Part shown: positions 1 to 12,454 of the stretch, one piece after another
How the letters are laid out: every line of letters begins with the position of its first letter
Numbering within the stretch: the stretch's first letter is position 1
NCBI RefSeq assembly: GCF_001949145.1
Contig: NW_019091518.1
Coordinates: 87,980 to 149,979, forward strand
Source: Acanthaster planci
Lineage: Eukaryota > Echinodermata > Asteroidea > Valvatida > Acanthasteridae
Length of the DNA: 62,000 nt
Reading direction: 5' to 3'
Position numbers and translations under genes: made by a program
The notes under the pieces: model-generated
Seen by the model: the letters and a program-made list of their open reading frames with translations, nothing else
Databases searched by the model: none
What the model was told of the DNA's origin: nothing

Positions 1-30
1 TTTTTTTTTCGGGGGGGGGGGGCGGGAGAT
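1..30. other. Homopolymer-rich window start
   Basis: The window opens with nine T, one C and a run of about twelve G. This looks like a low-complexity tract or a read/contig-end artefact. No coding content is supported here. Confidence 0.6.
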
Positions 31-141
31 AGCATTCACTCAACCTTTGAAAATCAAAGGCGAGTCGTTTTAAGCGTGAAATTTCCGTTCGCTAAGGAGA
101 AAGTTGCCATTACTCCTGTCAATTTATCAAAACAAACTTAC

Positions 142-263
142 ATTCCAGCCTCCGTCTTTAGCATCCATATCACAGTAGACCTCAAGGCTGCCAGAGTATT
201 GCGACGAGTAAATGGTGTACACACCACTCGTGGTGATACCAATATTAAACAAGGAAAGACAAT
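142..263 (-). CDS. First exon of a second fibrinogen C-terminal (FReD) domain
   Basis: Read on the minus strand, this 122-nt block has a good acceptor (TTTTCAG) and donor (GTAAGT). It encodes the start of a FReD: DC, then SGVYTIY, then LEVYCDMDAKDGGWN, the usual N-terminal signature. It matches the 125-nt exon at 3142-3266 in layout, phase (enters in phase 1, leaves in phase 0) and motifs. It could be the next exon of the gene at 1768-4550, whose last exon has a phase-1 donor at 1787, giving one protein with two FReDs. It could equally be part of a separate tandem paralogue. The rest of this domain would lie left of the window. Confidence 0.7.
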
Positions 264-1767
264 CTGAAAAGAAAAGATGTCTGGAATGAACATTGTGCTG
301 TGAATTGATGTAGAGGCCTATGGTCGGTTAACGATATAACAGACAAGAAATAATAATATAACTCATTTAGGGGAGTGTGGGGCAAGTGGGTCATCGGGGC
401 AACTGGCCCACTCTTAGACCAAATTAAATTAAAAGATTAAAATACTGACCACATGCGTTTAAACAACTATATTTATTTTTTTCAGAGATTAAGCCGAACA
501 TAAATTGAGGCCGTAATGAAAAATATAAATAAATGCCCAAACCAACCAACTCCATACTTAGCTTAACATCCCCAAAACCAGAAGTCACCTAACTGGAGGA
601 AAGGTATAGGAATTTTCTACTTAATATTTAAAATTGAACTCTGGTGCTTCTGAGATAATTACAATTGCCAATTTCAGTGTTTTTATTACTAATTCCAACA
701 TTCATTTTGTACTCTTTTGGTGGCAAATTTTAAGGTTTTAAGGATATGGTCCACTTGCCCCAGGTGTGGGGCTAGTGGTCCACTTTTGCATGAAATTTTA
801 GGGAGTTAATATTCATAGCCTAAGTTTTATTAATGTAATTGATTTCAGCTGTTTGCAAAAAGCAAACAAGTGTTTTGGTCATGTTTTGAGGGTAGTTTTA
901 CCCTTTTCCTGGATTATTGAATATGGTTAGAATCAAGAATGTGCTTAAGTGGTCCAGTAGCCCCACCTTCTGCTATAGCTCTGAATTTAAAGGCCATTTT
1001 TAACATAAAAATAAAAGCAAATATTATCAATGGTCCTGAACCCTAAAAGATGCTTTTTATTATCTACAGTCGGGGAAATTCCGTCTGTAGCGATACCATT
1101 TCTCCAATAACTGCTTGCCTTGAAACATGACGTACTAATTAAGGTATCCGTTTAACCCAACAGCATGGCATTATAATTATTGTTCGCGAGCGTATAGGTC
1201 TTACACGCTAAAGAGGTAGAAAAAAGTGTTAACTTTTCCACTGGCTAAGATCAGTGAGAAAGTTACATTAGTATATACCTCTTTTGGAAAAATTGAGGTT
1301 TTGTGTCAGCACTTTGTCTAGTTTACTACATCGGTTTAAAATGACTGTAAGAAAACTCATGAAGGCTCGGCAAGGGAAGGAAACGAGATGCGTTGCGAAG
1401 ATATCTGAGTCAATACTTCGGAGGAGGTCCTCCCCATCAACAGTTACGCATGGACGTCGCAATAGAGATGGGGGCGAGGTGGCGCTCTCCTCCACCCCGC
1501 GGAAAAAATGAAAAGAACTAAAAACAGAAGAAAACCGTATACAAATCACCAATAATCTTAAATACTTTGTAATTGACCATCTTCCACCGTTATTGATTTG
1601 TCAATTTGTTGCTAATGAGAATCTCCATAAAAGAAGTCCTGGTTGCGCCCTTGAAGTCACAGCTAAAGAAATTTTCAGATTCAATTCATTTTTTTTAATT
1701 GTTAGTGTTGTAAGAATAAAAATGTATGGCACTGAGACATAAATTTGATTACTGCTGTTGCGATATT
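264..1767. other. Intron or intergenic spacer between FReD units
   Basis: No convincing coding exon is seen. The part from about 365 to 970 carries GGGGCAAGTGG / CCACTTGCCCC words in both orientations, suggesting an old inverted-repeat element. The rest is AT-rich single-copy-looking sequence. Confidence 0.4.
365..970. repeat. Possible old MITE-like inverted-repeat element
   Basis: The left end reads GTGTGGGGCAAGTGGGTCA. The right end, reverse-complemented, reads AGGTGGGGCTACTGGACCA, a partial match. Further copies of the word occur inside, around 755-785 (CCACTTGCCCC, GGGGCTAGTGGTCCAC). The match is imperfect and no target-site duplication is obvious, so this is a weak call. Confidence 0.3.
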
Positions 1768-4550
1768 TCAAAGCCCATATGACTTACCGTACGGGTGGAA
1801 GCGACGCAGCTTCATTTCACTACTCCGAACAACTGCAAAGCTCTCTCCTTCAGGCCATCTAATACCAAAGTAATTCCCATCGGTTGAATTCTCAGGAAGG
1901 AAATATTCGCCGTTCAGATTGCCCCAAGAATCCTGCGGAGACTCACACTGGTCAAACCACCAACCTCCTCTCGTCAGAGCAGCACAGTTGAGATGGTCCT
2001 CACCGTCGTTGTCTTTATCGTAGGTGGAGAATGGTCGTGGTGTCTGGCTTAATGGTAAGGGTGATCTGCCTATACAGAAAAACGCAAGAGTTCTTCTTGT
2101 GGTCAGTAGATCCAAAATCGTTGTCGTCATTAGCGCCAAGTATCGAACCGTTAAAATTCTTTAGGTTTAAACCCTGTGAAAAATCTGCTTCAAAAATAAA
2201 TAAAATAACACTTGAAGTTTGTGTGCACGATATAGGTAGGTGTCGGGAAGTTCTGTATTATTATGTCATATGACTTGTCGTGAATACACTTCCACAAAAA
2301 TTCACCCAAAATAATATGGCAAAGTTTGGTTGACCCTTGGGCCACAAAACAACGTGCTAGTATGCATTCTGGTGTCATTGTTGCCTAAAAGGGAAATCTT
2401 ATTGTGAATAACCATACCTATTGATCCCTCCAAGAGGGTGTAGTTGTCGCCCTCAATACGGAATGGCCATCGGTAACTTATAAAATTCGCCCCATTGATC
2501 TGATCGTCAAATGTCAGATTAATCTGTAGTAACCATTTATGCTTCGATGTTAACTGACGAAGTTTCTCGTTTCCTAACCAGAACTCGCCCGTCAGATTGC
2601 CGAATCCGTCCATGTACTGTGACCAATTGTGAGTGAAATTCACTGACCCGTCAAGCCGCCTCTGAAATACCTAAGACCACAGAATTTGCTTTGTTTATGT
2701 TGAGGAATTATTCTCCTTAATCAAACATATTATACATATGTAAAAGATTAAAATTCTACTTAATTGGTTCTCTTTTTTTTTGTCTAGTTTTGTGGTAACA
2801 TATTGTCTCACATATTTAGCAAATTTCATATCTTTTAGCATCTTGATGAAAGTTTAGACCAAGTTTATCTAAGAATTAAGGTTTAACCCTGTCTACCCCT
2901 CCTTTCCTTCCTGGTATCGACCGTTTATCCTGCGCAAGATCCTGCACGGGCGGAATTAAGTCACTTTTTTATTTTCTTCTTCCTTTCGTACAGTTAGAAT
3001 ATTGTCTGCTCTGTTGTATTTTCCACAGATTTATTCCGTTTATTGTGCTTAACAGGAAAGGAGAAGCAGGCAAATCTTTTTAAAAAAGTTCTCAAGCCAA
3101 TGCAATGACTTTTCTCTTCGAATTCGCGAAGACAGACTCACAATCCAGCCGTATGGGTATCCAGGCTTCATATCACAGTAGACCTCCAGGCCGTCAGGGT
3201 ACATCGACGGGTAGATGGTGTATACACCGCTCTGGCGGATACCATGAGAATGCAAGGCAGCACAATCTGAAAACAAGAAAACTTCAGGATTGGAAAATGC
3301 GCCATCGTTTGTTCCTAAATCTGTGTCAGGAATGACTCTATTCAAAGTAACAAGAAATAAATCTATGAACAAGAACTATATAGATTTTGGACAAAGGTTT
3401 ATGAACGGCGGCCATGTTTGGGTCAAAACTACATGTTGTCGCATCCTACTTCCACTGCAATTATACCGTTATATCCTTCCATCACAAATACCACTGTTGT
3501 TAACTATATTTAAGCCAACTACATGGTGGGTAATTTGCCTTATATTCGGCCAGGTAGTCTCGTGAGACAAACACTTGAACGTTCAACATCCCGGAGTTAA
3601 TTTTGGGCCATGAATAAGCTAGAGCAACAAAGGTAGGAGTAAACACTTTTTAAAATTAGCTGAAGACTTACCCAAAGGCTTGTTATCGCAATTATTACCC
3701 TCAAATCCGGGTGCACATTGACAAAGGAAAGACTCGCCATATTGTGAGCATGTTCCTCCGTTTTGACAAGGGTTTGGACTGCAAGGATCTTGACAACACA
3801 AATAGAAAGCAGGGTTAACAGAGGAATCAATTAACTAATGTTCTGGGGAGTGGCGGACAGAGACGAGTAAAGATGCGAATTCAAAGCCTCCTGAAACACT
3901 GGGAAACTCTGTGCAGACTCAAGTTAGACAGTTTACGCTTTCCAAGCGGTTGAGAGCCTATCAGGTCGATGGTTTATAAAATGTGAGATTAAACTACCAT
4001 TTTTGTTAATTTCATATGAAAAAATGGTCTCGTAAACACCCTTTGACAAGACATGTATTTATGATGGGAAGTTCATTGTTGAGCTGTTTTAGTTTAAAAT
4101 TGGCGCCGACAATGGACCTCGCAATGTACCGTCTGTTTCAAACGCCTAGGCCTACAAGTTTAAAACCGATCCAACACATCTTAATTCCCTCATTAGAACC
4201 TAGAACAAATAGGATTCGGGTATACATGCACAAACCATGACATTCAAAGAAGTGATGAATCTCCTCTTGGTCGCTGGTAAAGATTGGAGTATCAGTGTAG
4301 AACGGTTCCTGTGATCTCTGGAGCGGCTTGGTGTACAAGGGACCCGGCCAGATGCTGGTACACCGACAGTGATCGCTCTTACTCCCAGGCAAGACCCAGC
4401 GAAGACGACCATTCTGGCGTCGGTCGGGTTCTTGGCTAAAGTAGCACACCTTCTCAGCCCGAACCACACCCAAGAGGGCCACTTGCGCAAAGAAAGCAAA
4501 CAGTAGGCTATGCTTGAAATCCCACACAGGAAATGTGATTTTCCTGAACT
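1768..4550 (-). CDS. Secreted EGF plus fibrinogen-domain protein (FREP-like), 5' incomplete
   Basis: Minus-strand exons: about 4236-4545 (5' limit uncertain), 3672-3788, 3142-3266, 2418-2670 and 1788-2069, or on to a stop at 1768-1770. All joins keep the frame. The first exon encodes a hydrophobic stretch ([19 protein letters not shown]) like a signal peptide, then a Cys-containing linker, but has no ATG, so an upstream exon with the start is missing. Exon 2 is an EGF-like domain ([16 protein letters not shown] ... [12 protein letters not shown]). Exons 3-5 give a FReD of about 220 residues: [31 protein letters not shown], the calcium-site motif [12 protein letters not shown] and GGWWFDQC. 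FReD proteins are secreted lectin-like recognition or matrix molecules; the ligand here is unknown. One oddity is YGW in place of the usual GGW at the end of exon 3. A strong GTAAGT seven codons before the stop may splice to the exon at 142-263. Confidence 0.75.
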
Positions 4551-4639
4551 GACTGGGTTCAGTCAACCTCGGTGAAAAGAGGCAGCTACATTGGACAATG
4601 CCTTGGTACACTACCAACCTGTGGGTAGGCCTTCCTCGC

Positions 4640-7320
4640 GTTCAGGGGACAATTACTGACTCCAGTAAAGTCGAAACTGCGGAAGTGGTCGGGAAGAGTT
4701 ACTATCTCGCCGCAGCGAGTTACTACCGGTATTTTGCTCTGGTGAGATCGGAAATTTTTTTTTCAAGGGGCCCTTATACGCTTCCGTACGTACGAAACTG
4801 CGTTATGGGGACAAAAAATTGACTTAGCGGCATTCTCTACTGTAATGTAAATACGACGAATATGCCACTTTCAAGCAAAACTCGGGCTACGCGCTTAATT
4901 GCACCCGTATGAAATACCTAATGATTATTCTGACCCCCCAAGTCAGGGTACCGACAAGATTTTTTTTACCATACTGTTACCTTTACATCCTGCTGCTTGT
5001 AATGAATTAAATTTTTCGCTCATTTCGTTTCTCGTTGAGTACGCCATAATCATTGGGTCATTTTATAAATTAGAGTCCATTTTTTTTCGTGTCCCTGTCA
5101 CATCTAAACCATATGCTTTTGTTAGTTCAAAACCTATTCTCAAATTTTCAAGACTGACGAAATAATGCAAATTACCTGCCAAGAAAATATAAACAGTTTG
5201 AGATCAATTTCGGAGATATTTCCATATCAAATTATGCAGGTCAGGTGTAACAGGGACGCAAAAATGTCACACTTTTGAACCCCGAATTTATAGAATGACC
5301 CCACTTCATCCGCGGTGGTACAGAAATTCTTTCAAATTTAGGACACCGCACCAGAAACGTTTTGGCTTGACTTTACATTATAATGATGATGGTTTGTCAT
5401 TGCGCAAATTTAGCTGAATTGGTATTCTTGCTTCAAAGAAAAGAGCTGCCGGGTTACCATGGCAATGTTGTGGATGGTCATTAAGACCGTTAGCGACGGA
5501 ATGGGAAAATAATCCAGAACTCGGGAAACAAACTAGCGTTTTTGACACATTGTGATCCTCACGAATTGTAACCCAAACCATAAAAAAATATAAATTACAA
5601 AACAGACATCAAACTAACCATGAAAAAATTAATTAACTACCCCAGAGTAGAGTAGCCATCTTTCCAAGGAGGCCCATTTTTAATGCTCTTAGTCATTTCT
5701 TGGATGAAAGAGGATGGTGTCACCACCCAGGCCCATTCCGAAACACAATTCATCACAATCTTACTATGGGTGTAAATCCTGAGGGGTGGGGATACATATA
5801 TCCCCCACTTTTTGAGGTGGCTATTGAATTATCCCCTTCCCCCACTTTAATGACAAAATTTAAGCGGGTTATGAAGAACTTTTAGGATTTCCCAACGACT
5901 ACAATTTTGGCAAAATCGCTAAAAAGGAAAACAACTTTATAAACCCATAAATCTTCCATTCTCATATAAGATTCTGCATGAATTATTTTGATACACATTA
6001 CAGATGTACAACCTTATCATGAACACCGCCCCCTATAAAGTATAGGCCTACATAGTTTAGCCCCCCTCCTATTTTTCAAATTTCCATGGCCAGGCAAGGC
6101 ATCTCCGGGAGCCCCACCTTTCCCAATCCCCACCCCTCATCTCCCCCACCTTTCCCCATCCCCACACCTCTTCCAATTTCCAGCTCAGATTTACGCCACC
6201 GAGTCTTACTAAAGACGAACACAAGACAAGGAAACCTCACAAAAGACCACTCAACTTTTTTCAACGTCACAAGAGCAGATGCTATGAAGTTTAGTATTCT
6301 AAAAACAGCCATAGAACTCTAGTAGATGTAAAGAATTTTTGCAAGTTCAAGCGTTTTAACTTATGCAATGCAGCTTGCAACGACTCAAGCGACCCCCCCA
6401 CCAAAAAATGAACTATACCACATGGTACATAAAATATTGCTCAGTTCTTGCAAAAAAATGGATTGCAGTTCTTTGTTAATTAATGACTATTCGCCAATTG
6501 TCCTGCACATTCATGCCATAAAATATTCAGGATCTGAAAGGCCAATTCGGCTGGTGACACTTAATTAACATAGGCTTAATTATAGGACATAATTTTTAAC
6601 AACTGCAGTCGACTGATGTTTAAGACAGTAAATACAATATCATCAGTTTCTACGTTCTGAAGAATGGATTTTTGTTTGCATTTTTTCCTTTTTGTTCGTG
6701 TATCTCTGCCTCTAGAGTGGCTGGGGGGGGTTGTTAGACAAAATACCGCAGTTCTCTTACACAACAGTTGGTAACACCAGTGAAAACAGTTTAATTTGGA
6801 AACAAGTAAAGGCACAAGCTCAGGAAATTTTCAAACCTTTTGCTTAATTTGAGCCGAATTGATTACAATTGAGTAAAACAAGGACAGAATTAAGGCAGTA
6901 AAAGAAAAAGAAAACTTCCAAACCAAAAGCCAAAATTTAGGAATCGTGTTCCTTATTTGTGATCGGTAGGCTTATTGCCTCAGAACTTACGGATGTGACG
7001 GATAACAGCCACATTTGGGTTAAAGTTTACGATAATTGTCAGATCACTATTCATTAATTAACATCAGGTTCTTAATCACTTCGAATCTCCCAGACATTTT
7101 TGGGCCAATCCTCTACATGTTCGGACTGGCTTGTGAAACTGAAAGGAGAAATAAAGAGCGCCTCAAGTTCTTTTGGACTTCCAGACACTTGCCGTAAACG
7201 ATTAGGTTGGCAGTTACATACAAACAGACCCAATAGCGGTTATAATCTAAGGTGCTTCATGAGTGCCATCCACTTACTTGTATATACTTCGACAATATGT
7301 TATGTCCACATATAGCGGAG
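4640..7320. other. Gene-poor intergenic sequence
   Basis: Only short ORFs without recognisable motifs occur, and they lack supporting splice structure. The pyrimidine-rich tract at about 6100-6180 creates overlapping low-complexity ORFs on both strands. The missing start exon of the FREP-like gene should lie somewhere upstream of 4550 on the minus strand, but I could not identify it. Confidence 0.5.
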
Positions 7321-7370
7321 AGTAAGGCGACTTCTAACCAAACAAATCTCTCCAAATCGACTTCCAAAAT

Positions 7371-7877
7371 TATCTCGTCAAGTCTGCTTAGTGAAGTCTA
7401 AATGACGACTTATGCTGCTGTATTTTCTCGTGAAGTCGATTTCCGAAGTGGTACGGACTCGTGCATATTCTTGTCTTGCCCCGTCCAGTTAACGAAGTCG
7501 ACTTGTCTTGCCAAGTCTACGACTTGAGTACTGTTATCCACATCTGCTATGCTCAAGTCTTCTTAAAGTCTGGATGACGACTTGCCGATATGCATTATTT
7601 GGCAAAGTCGACTTCCTGCAGTCGACATAGAACAACTTGCCTACATCTATTATCTCGTCAAGTCTACTCAACAAAGCCTGATAATAATTCTACGTTCTCT
7701 TGCCCGGCTGACGCTGTAAAGTGATGGCGCCTCGTCCTTATTCACTGGTAAATGGCCTTCGTCACATTGGCAAGTTATTTCTCAGTTAGTCGTCATTTTA
7801 ACTTTTTTCGTTTTGTCAAAGTCGACATGGCAAGATAGGCAGTCCCTCGGACTTCACTAAGCAGACTTGGCGATATA
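7371..7877. mobile_element. Non-autonomous DNA transposon (MITE) with 28-bp terminal inverted repeats
   Basis: The left end at 7371-7398 and the right end at 7850-7877 are inverted repeats. They share a perfect 20-bp core, CAAGTCTGCTTAGTGAAGTC (7379-7398 and 7850-7869), extended outward by 8 bp with two mismatches (TATCTCGT / TATATCGC). TA dinucleotides at the outer ends would fit a TA target duplication, as in Tc1/mariner-type elements. The inside is packed with related words (GAAGTCGACTT, TCGTCAAGTCTAC), including a partial end copy at about 7660. No transposase ORF is present, so movement would need a source in trans. Confidence 0.7.
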
Positions 7878-7879
7878 TT

Positions 7880-8860
7880 AACCTTAGTTTAGTACACAAG
7901 TAAAGATATACGCTTTACAACGTCGCAGGGGTGACATACCGACTTCTGTCCCTATTAAGGTTCCTCGCGGGCCACTGTACATATTTGCCCATCCATTACA
8001 ACTCAAAGGTCCAACCCCGGGGGGAGGGAACGAAGTGACATGTGTCATTAGCCAAGGTCCCTTAGTTCGCCCAAGAGCCTCTTTTCCGGCAAGAGGTAAA
8101 CATGTGTGTCGGATTTGATCAAAGAATTATTGGTTAATCCAGTCCGAAAGCCCTATAGGCGAAATCCAAAATCATACCCAAAACTGTCAAAAAGTACTAG
8201 ATCCGATCTGATTCAGAGATAATCCGATCTTATATGTGCTATAAAGTTTAGATTTTGTTAGTCAACAACATTATTAATAAATTAACAGAGTGTCACTGTG
8301 AAAGACCTGAGACGTAATCATCTTTGCGCTGGAAGGGTAAAATTGTCAACGAAGTTGAGGTCGTAAATTGAGATGTCATAAGATATAATTTGTGGGTGTG
8401 AAATTTCAGTTTCTTAGACGAACTAAAATACCAGTGACACCTTGCACATAAGGTCATAAAATCGCCTATAGCCTGCAATGTTAATTATGGGCTCATGTAA
8501 ATGTAACAGAACTAAACAGGATTAGGAGTATCAACTAAAGATACCGGTTATGCCTTGCCGAGCTCCTTGGCCCCAGGGTTGTTAAATATTATCAATACGT
8601 ACAAGGTTTCATGTCAGATGGAAGGAGTTTGGGTTATAGTGCGTTGATAAAAAAGACGCTGCCATTCAGTGTTGTTAACTTGAGTCGCTGAGTAAGACTC
8701 GAGCCATAAACAAGCACTAAAAGAGGAACTAAACTATATTACACAAGGAACTTGCGAAAGAAAGTAAAAAAAGAGCCCAACAGTCGGTGATTGCCTGTTC
8801 AAAGATCTAAACAGATTTGGTACAAGCAAATGTACACTGCCGAATCAACGTCTCGTGCTT
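7880..8860. other. Intergenic sequence without recognised features
   Basis: The ORFs are short and lack motifs, and no repeat structure was noted apart from scattered single words. Confidence 0.4.
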
Positions 8861-8867
8861 ATCGAAG

Positions 8868-9630
8868 TTAGGTTGCCACAATTGCGACGCATTTGCGAAA
8901 ATAAATTGAAAATTTGATTATTGTGTGGAAATGTGTGTGTTGGAACAATGTTTATCACCTGACGATGGGTAAACATTACATTAAGGCTGCTAATATCGTG
9001 ACACAATGTGGACAATTAGTGAATTAACGTCGGATAATACAGTCCACGTTTGTACACTGATTCAACGTCACCGGCTTAACGTTGATTGAAAGCATCGAAT
9101 TGAGGTTGTTGAAAGTGCGACACAATATCGACAAGAAATTCAAAATTGCCTATAATGTGGAAAAAAGTTAATTTGAAATAACGTTAACAACATTATGTTG
9201 GATGAGATTAAATTGTAGTTATCGTCTAGACACGATTTTAACGTTGTCAGCTTAATGTTGAGTAAAAAAAATTAGGTTGTTAAAATTGCGACTTTATTTC
9301 AACAATTAATCAACACTGGGTAATTGTGGAAATACAGAAGTTGAAACAACGTTTGCGACTTGAAGTTGGTTAATCCTTAAATTTAGGTTGTTAATATCGC
9401 CACACAATTTCTACGATAATTCAACAATGAATAAAATGTACATTGATAAAGGGTTGGCTCACCAACGTTGGGTGAATGTTTATTTTAGGTCACTAATATC
9501 CCAACCAATTTTAACCATATACTTCCGTTTAACAAAAGTCTTACTGCGACGTCAAGATTACGTTACAAATGTGACGTTGAGATCACGTTGTAGGTTCCAC
9601 CAGACTTCAACGTTGAAATTACGTTGTGTA
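8868..9630. repeat. Degenerate tandem or satellite-like repeat rich in AACGTT / CAACGTTG
   Basis: The phrase AGGTTGTTAAAATTGCGACAC recurs in diverged form at about 8872, 8982, 9100, 9273, 9384 and 9484, a spacing of roughly 100-170 bp. Each is followed by variants of ACAATTTCAACAATTAATTC and GTGGAAATACAGAAGTTG. Between them lie many CAACGTTG-type palindromes, and 9550-9625 is almost entirely ACGTTG/CAACGT words. This looks like an old tandem array or a palindrome-rich transposon remnant. The ORF across 9388-9678 is an accident of the repeat. Confidence 0.6.
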
Positions 9631-9639
9631 CTTAGTGGG

Positions 9640-12250
9640 AACCTTCATTCCCTCTCCTTGCCCATAGACCAAATTTAGCCTCATCCCTCATTAAGTTATA
9701 TAGATTTTATAGAGAAATTGTGAATTCTTAACCCCTTCCCCTTTCAAATAACTGTGGTCTCCGGAGAATGGTTCTGGATCCGTTGGTACTTGACCACTGA
9801 AATCACAGCTATAATTGCCGGAAAATTAGGGGAAGGGGTGAAACCAGTGGCCTATCCAGCCGGGGGGAACTTGCCCCCTAACGGATTTTTTTCCGCACAG
9901 AATACTTAATCTTCATAGGTTAGAAAGTAATCAGTATATTTTATTATCAATTATTAGCACTAACATCCTAGGAAAACAACACCGAAAACTCAAGAATGTT
10001 GGGAGCAAGGCTTTTGATATGTTTTCTCCCCGACATCATATTTAAAGAGCCGGAAGACGCAATCGCTTTTGAATCCCCTACGCCAAAAGCTGGATATGCC
10101 GCTGGGTGAAACAAATTTCGACTCACCCAGGGAGACAGCAACGAGTGACCACCGGGCTAGAGGCCGCATCCTGATGAGCGCTGACTCCTGCAGTTACTGC
10201 GAACAACTTTTGGTTAATATAAGTCCTGAGTTGCTTTCTTTCCAGAATATCCAACAGTTCGTTCTCGTATCACCATGCAGGATGGACGTTGCTCTGTGTT
10301 CGTCACAGTACAATGTCGTACTGCGTTCTGATGAGTTATACCCAAAGCTCACACTGTATATCATTTCTTTTCAAATTTAATGACTATGACGCTGTGTTCA
10401 GGCCATGACACAAAATATATTTAATCATGAGCGCTTTAATGTGGAATAAACAGAGCCCCAAGTGCGTGGGTGGATTTTTTTATCACCGAAGGCAGGGATG
10501 CACTTACGGAGAGATCAAATTTATCCTCTTTTGTCCGTAATACAGCAGGGATCTGCGGCCTAGGTCACACCCTTTTCTTTAATATATTATCCATTTCAGT
10601 GAAAACTATCAACATTGCCGGTAATATAAACACACTAAAATGGCATGTGGAGTGAACAATATCAGTAGAAAGAACATTATGAGCAGGGATAATGATACTA
10701 AGCGCGTACAGACATTCCGTGATATGCGCTATATAAGAACAGACTATTGTTATTATTAATAAATTAAAAGAAAATCAGACAGTTCAAAGATTATAGAAAA
10801 GAAAAGAAATCTGTCAACATTGAGTATAATGTCCGCGCTTTTTAAATTTCCACGGCCGGGCTCAACATCCCTCAACAATCCCCTATCCTCAGTAGTTCCC
10901 AGCACGTATTCGCACAACTGCAAATACGCCTCCTGTATGTATGAAGGGGCTTTTCGGGAAACTTTTAGGTTTGGTTATACACTGTCTTTGAGGCCCCTCT
11001 TCAGGAGGGGCTTAAAGTGTCAGTGCTCTGAGGTGGGATGGGGTAGGCTGGAGATGCTAGAGCAGTGACAGATTTATCCATGACAATCAATCTTTTGAGG
11101 TGAAACTAGAAATATCATGTACTTAACGGTTTTTATTGTGAATGCTGCCAACCGGTAACACTCAAACCAGCATGAAAGACAATTTAAAATCGTCTAACTT
11201 CACGAAGTTCAAAAAATACAAGACAATAGCTCAACTTTGGTTTATAGAGCTAACTGTTCCAATATTCGGCGCACACTCTAACCTCTGTTCCCAAACTTAA
11301 ACTTTGAGTTACATGTATTTTACATATTTTATTTACAGAGGGCCAGATTTATATTCAAAAGGTGACCCGTCAAAACTGTGCTAGTAACAAGTACACTTCG
11401 AAGATAAAACTAGAACATGAAGTCAGAGAAAATTAAAAATTATGTCAAACTTCTTTGCAACAAGATAAAAATGCTGTTTTACGTGAAGTGGAACCAGATG
11501 AGGCATATCAGTGCTACCAAAAATACAAACTTTTCGTCGAAGGCCTTTCCATCTTCCAATAAATTTGACAGGTGTATTACTTCACGTAAAGAACTTATCA
11601 TACAATCTATTTTGACATGGAAAGTAATGCCAGGAGGATTAATCTCTGTAAATCATTTTTACTGTAGATCTCATGTATTCTCTGGACATGTGAGGGCAGC
11701 ATTCATTAGAATGAAAACACTCCCTCTTTAGTTAAAAAGTCAATAAAATGGTTGATGTAAACAGAACAGCACCATCTAGGGGCACCACCTTAGCTGAATG
11801 TCCCAACTAATGACTCCTACCAAGTAACGGAAACTGGACTGTCCGGTTCCTTGACTCTGAATAACCTGTCAGTACTGGAGGACTTGGTGAAAGCATACGT
11901 ATTACATCATGGCTACATTTACTGTTAGACAAGCACATTATGTAGAAATACACTTACAACTTGCCTATCCTAACCCAAATAAAAATTTATCACCAGCTTT
12001 TACAGCCCAGTTACTGTGCACCTGCTTTCTTGAAGCACAATAAAGTGTCATTGGTTAAATTCAAAGTCTTAGATGTTACAGCATCTGGGAAGTTTTCTAC
12101 AAACCCAATAATGAATGCAACGAAAATACTTTTTCTTGTTGCATAATGTGAACTGTATCCAGGATCCTTTGCAAGAGCTGAAAAGGGCTGGAATTATCAT
12201 CATGAGGAAAGTTTTGAAGCAAACGAGGTGGAAGTACATGTACATTCTAG
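9640..12250. other. Gene-poor intergenic sequence downstream of IQUB
   Basis: No supported gene is seen. A 12-bp inverted pair TTTACGTGAAGT (11478-11489) / ACTTCACGTAAA (11579-11590) may bound a small decayed element. The part nearest 12455 should include the IQUB 3' UTR, but no convincing minus-strand polyadenylation signal was fixed. Confidence 0.4.
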
Positions 12251-12454
12251 ATCAGACAGAAGGTTTAAAAAGGATAGATATGATTATGTTACATGTAATT
12301 TGACAATATCTCAGTGTCTCTGGCTGTCCTCGAATCTGAAGATTTCCAAAGTCCACCGTCTTGCTCGGATCCTGGTCACGCTTCCACCCTATTCCTGAAC
12401 CTGGTGAAAGCTGACAGCTGTCACCAACATCTCCAGGCTGATGGTTCTGTTTAT

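Noticed and set aside
6076-6322. Overlapping ORFs on both strands
   Set aside because: Pyrimidine-rich low-complexity tract producing open frames on both strands; no splice or domain support.
9388-9678. 96-residue plus-strand ORF
   Set aside because: It lies fully within the AACGTT-rich satellite and has no recognisable motif.
10069-10380. 103-residue plus-strand ORF
   Set aside because: No recognisable domain, no signal peptide, no splice context; length is compatible with chance in this region.
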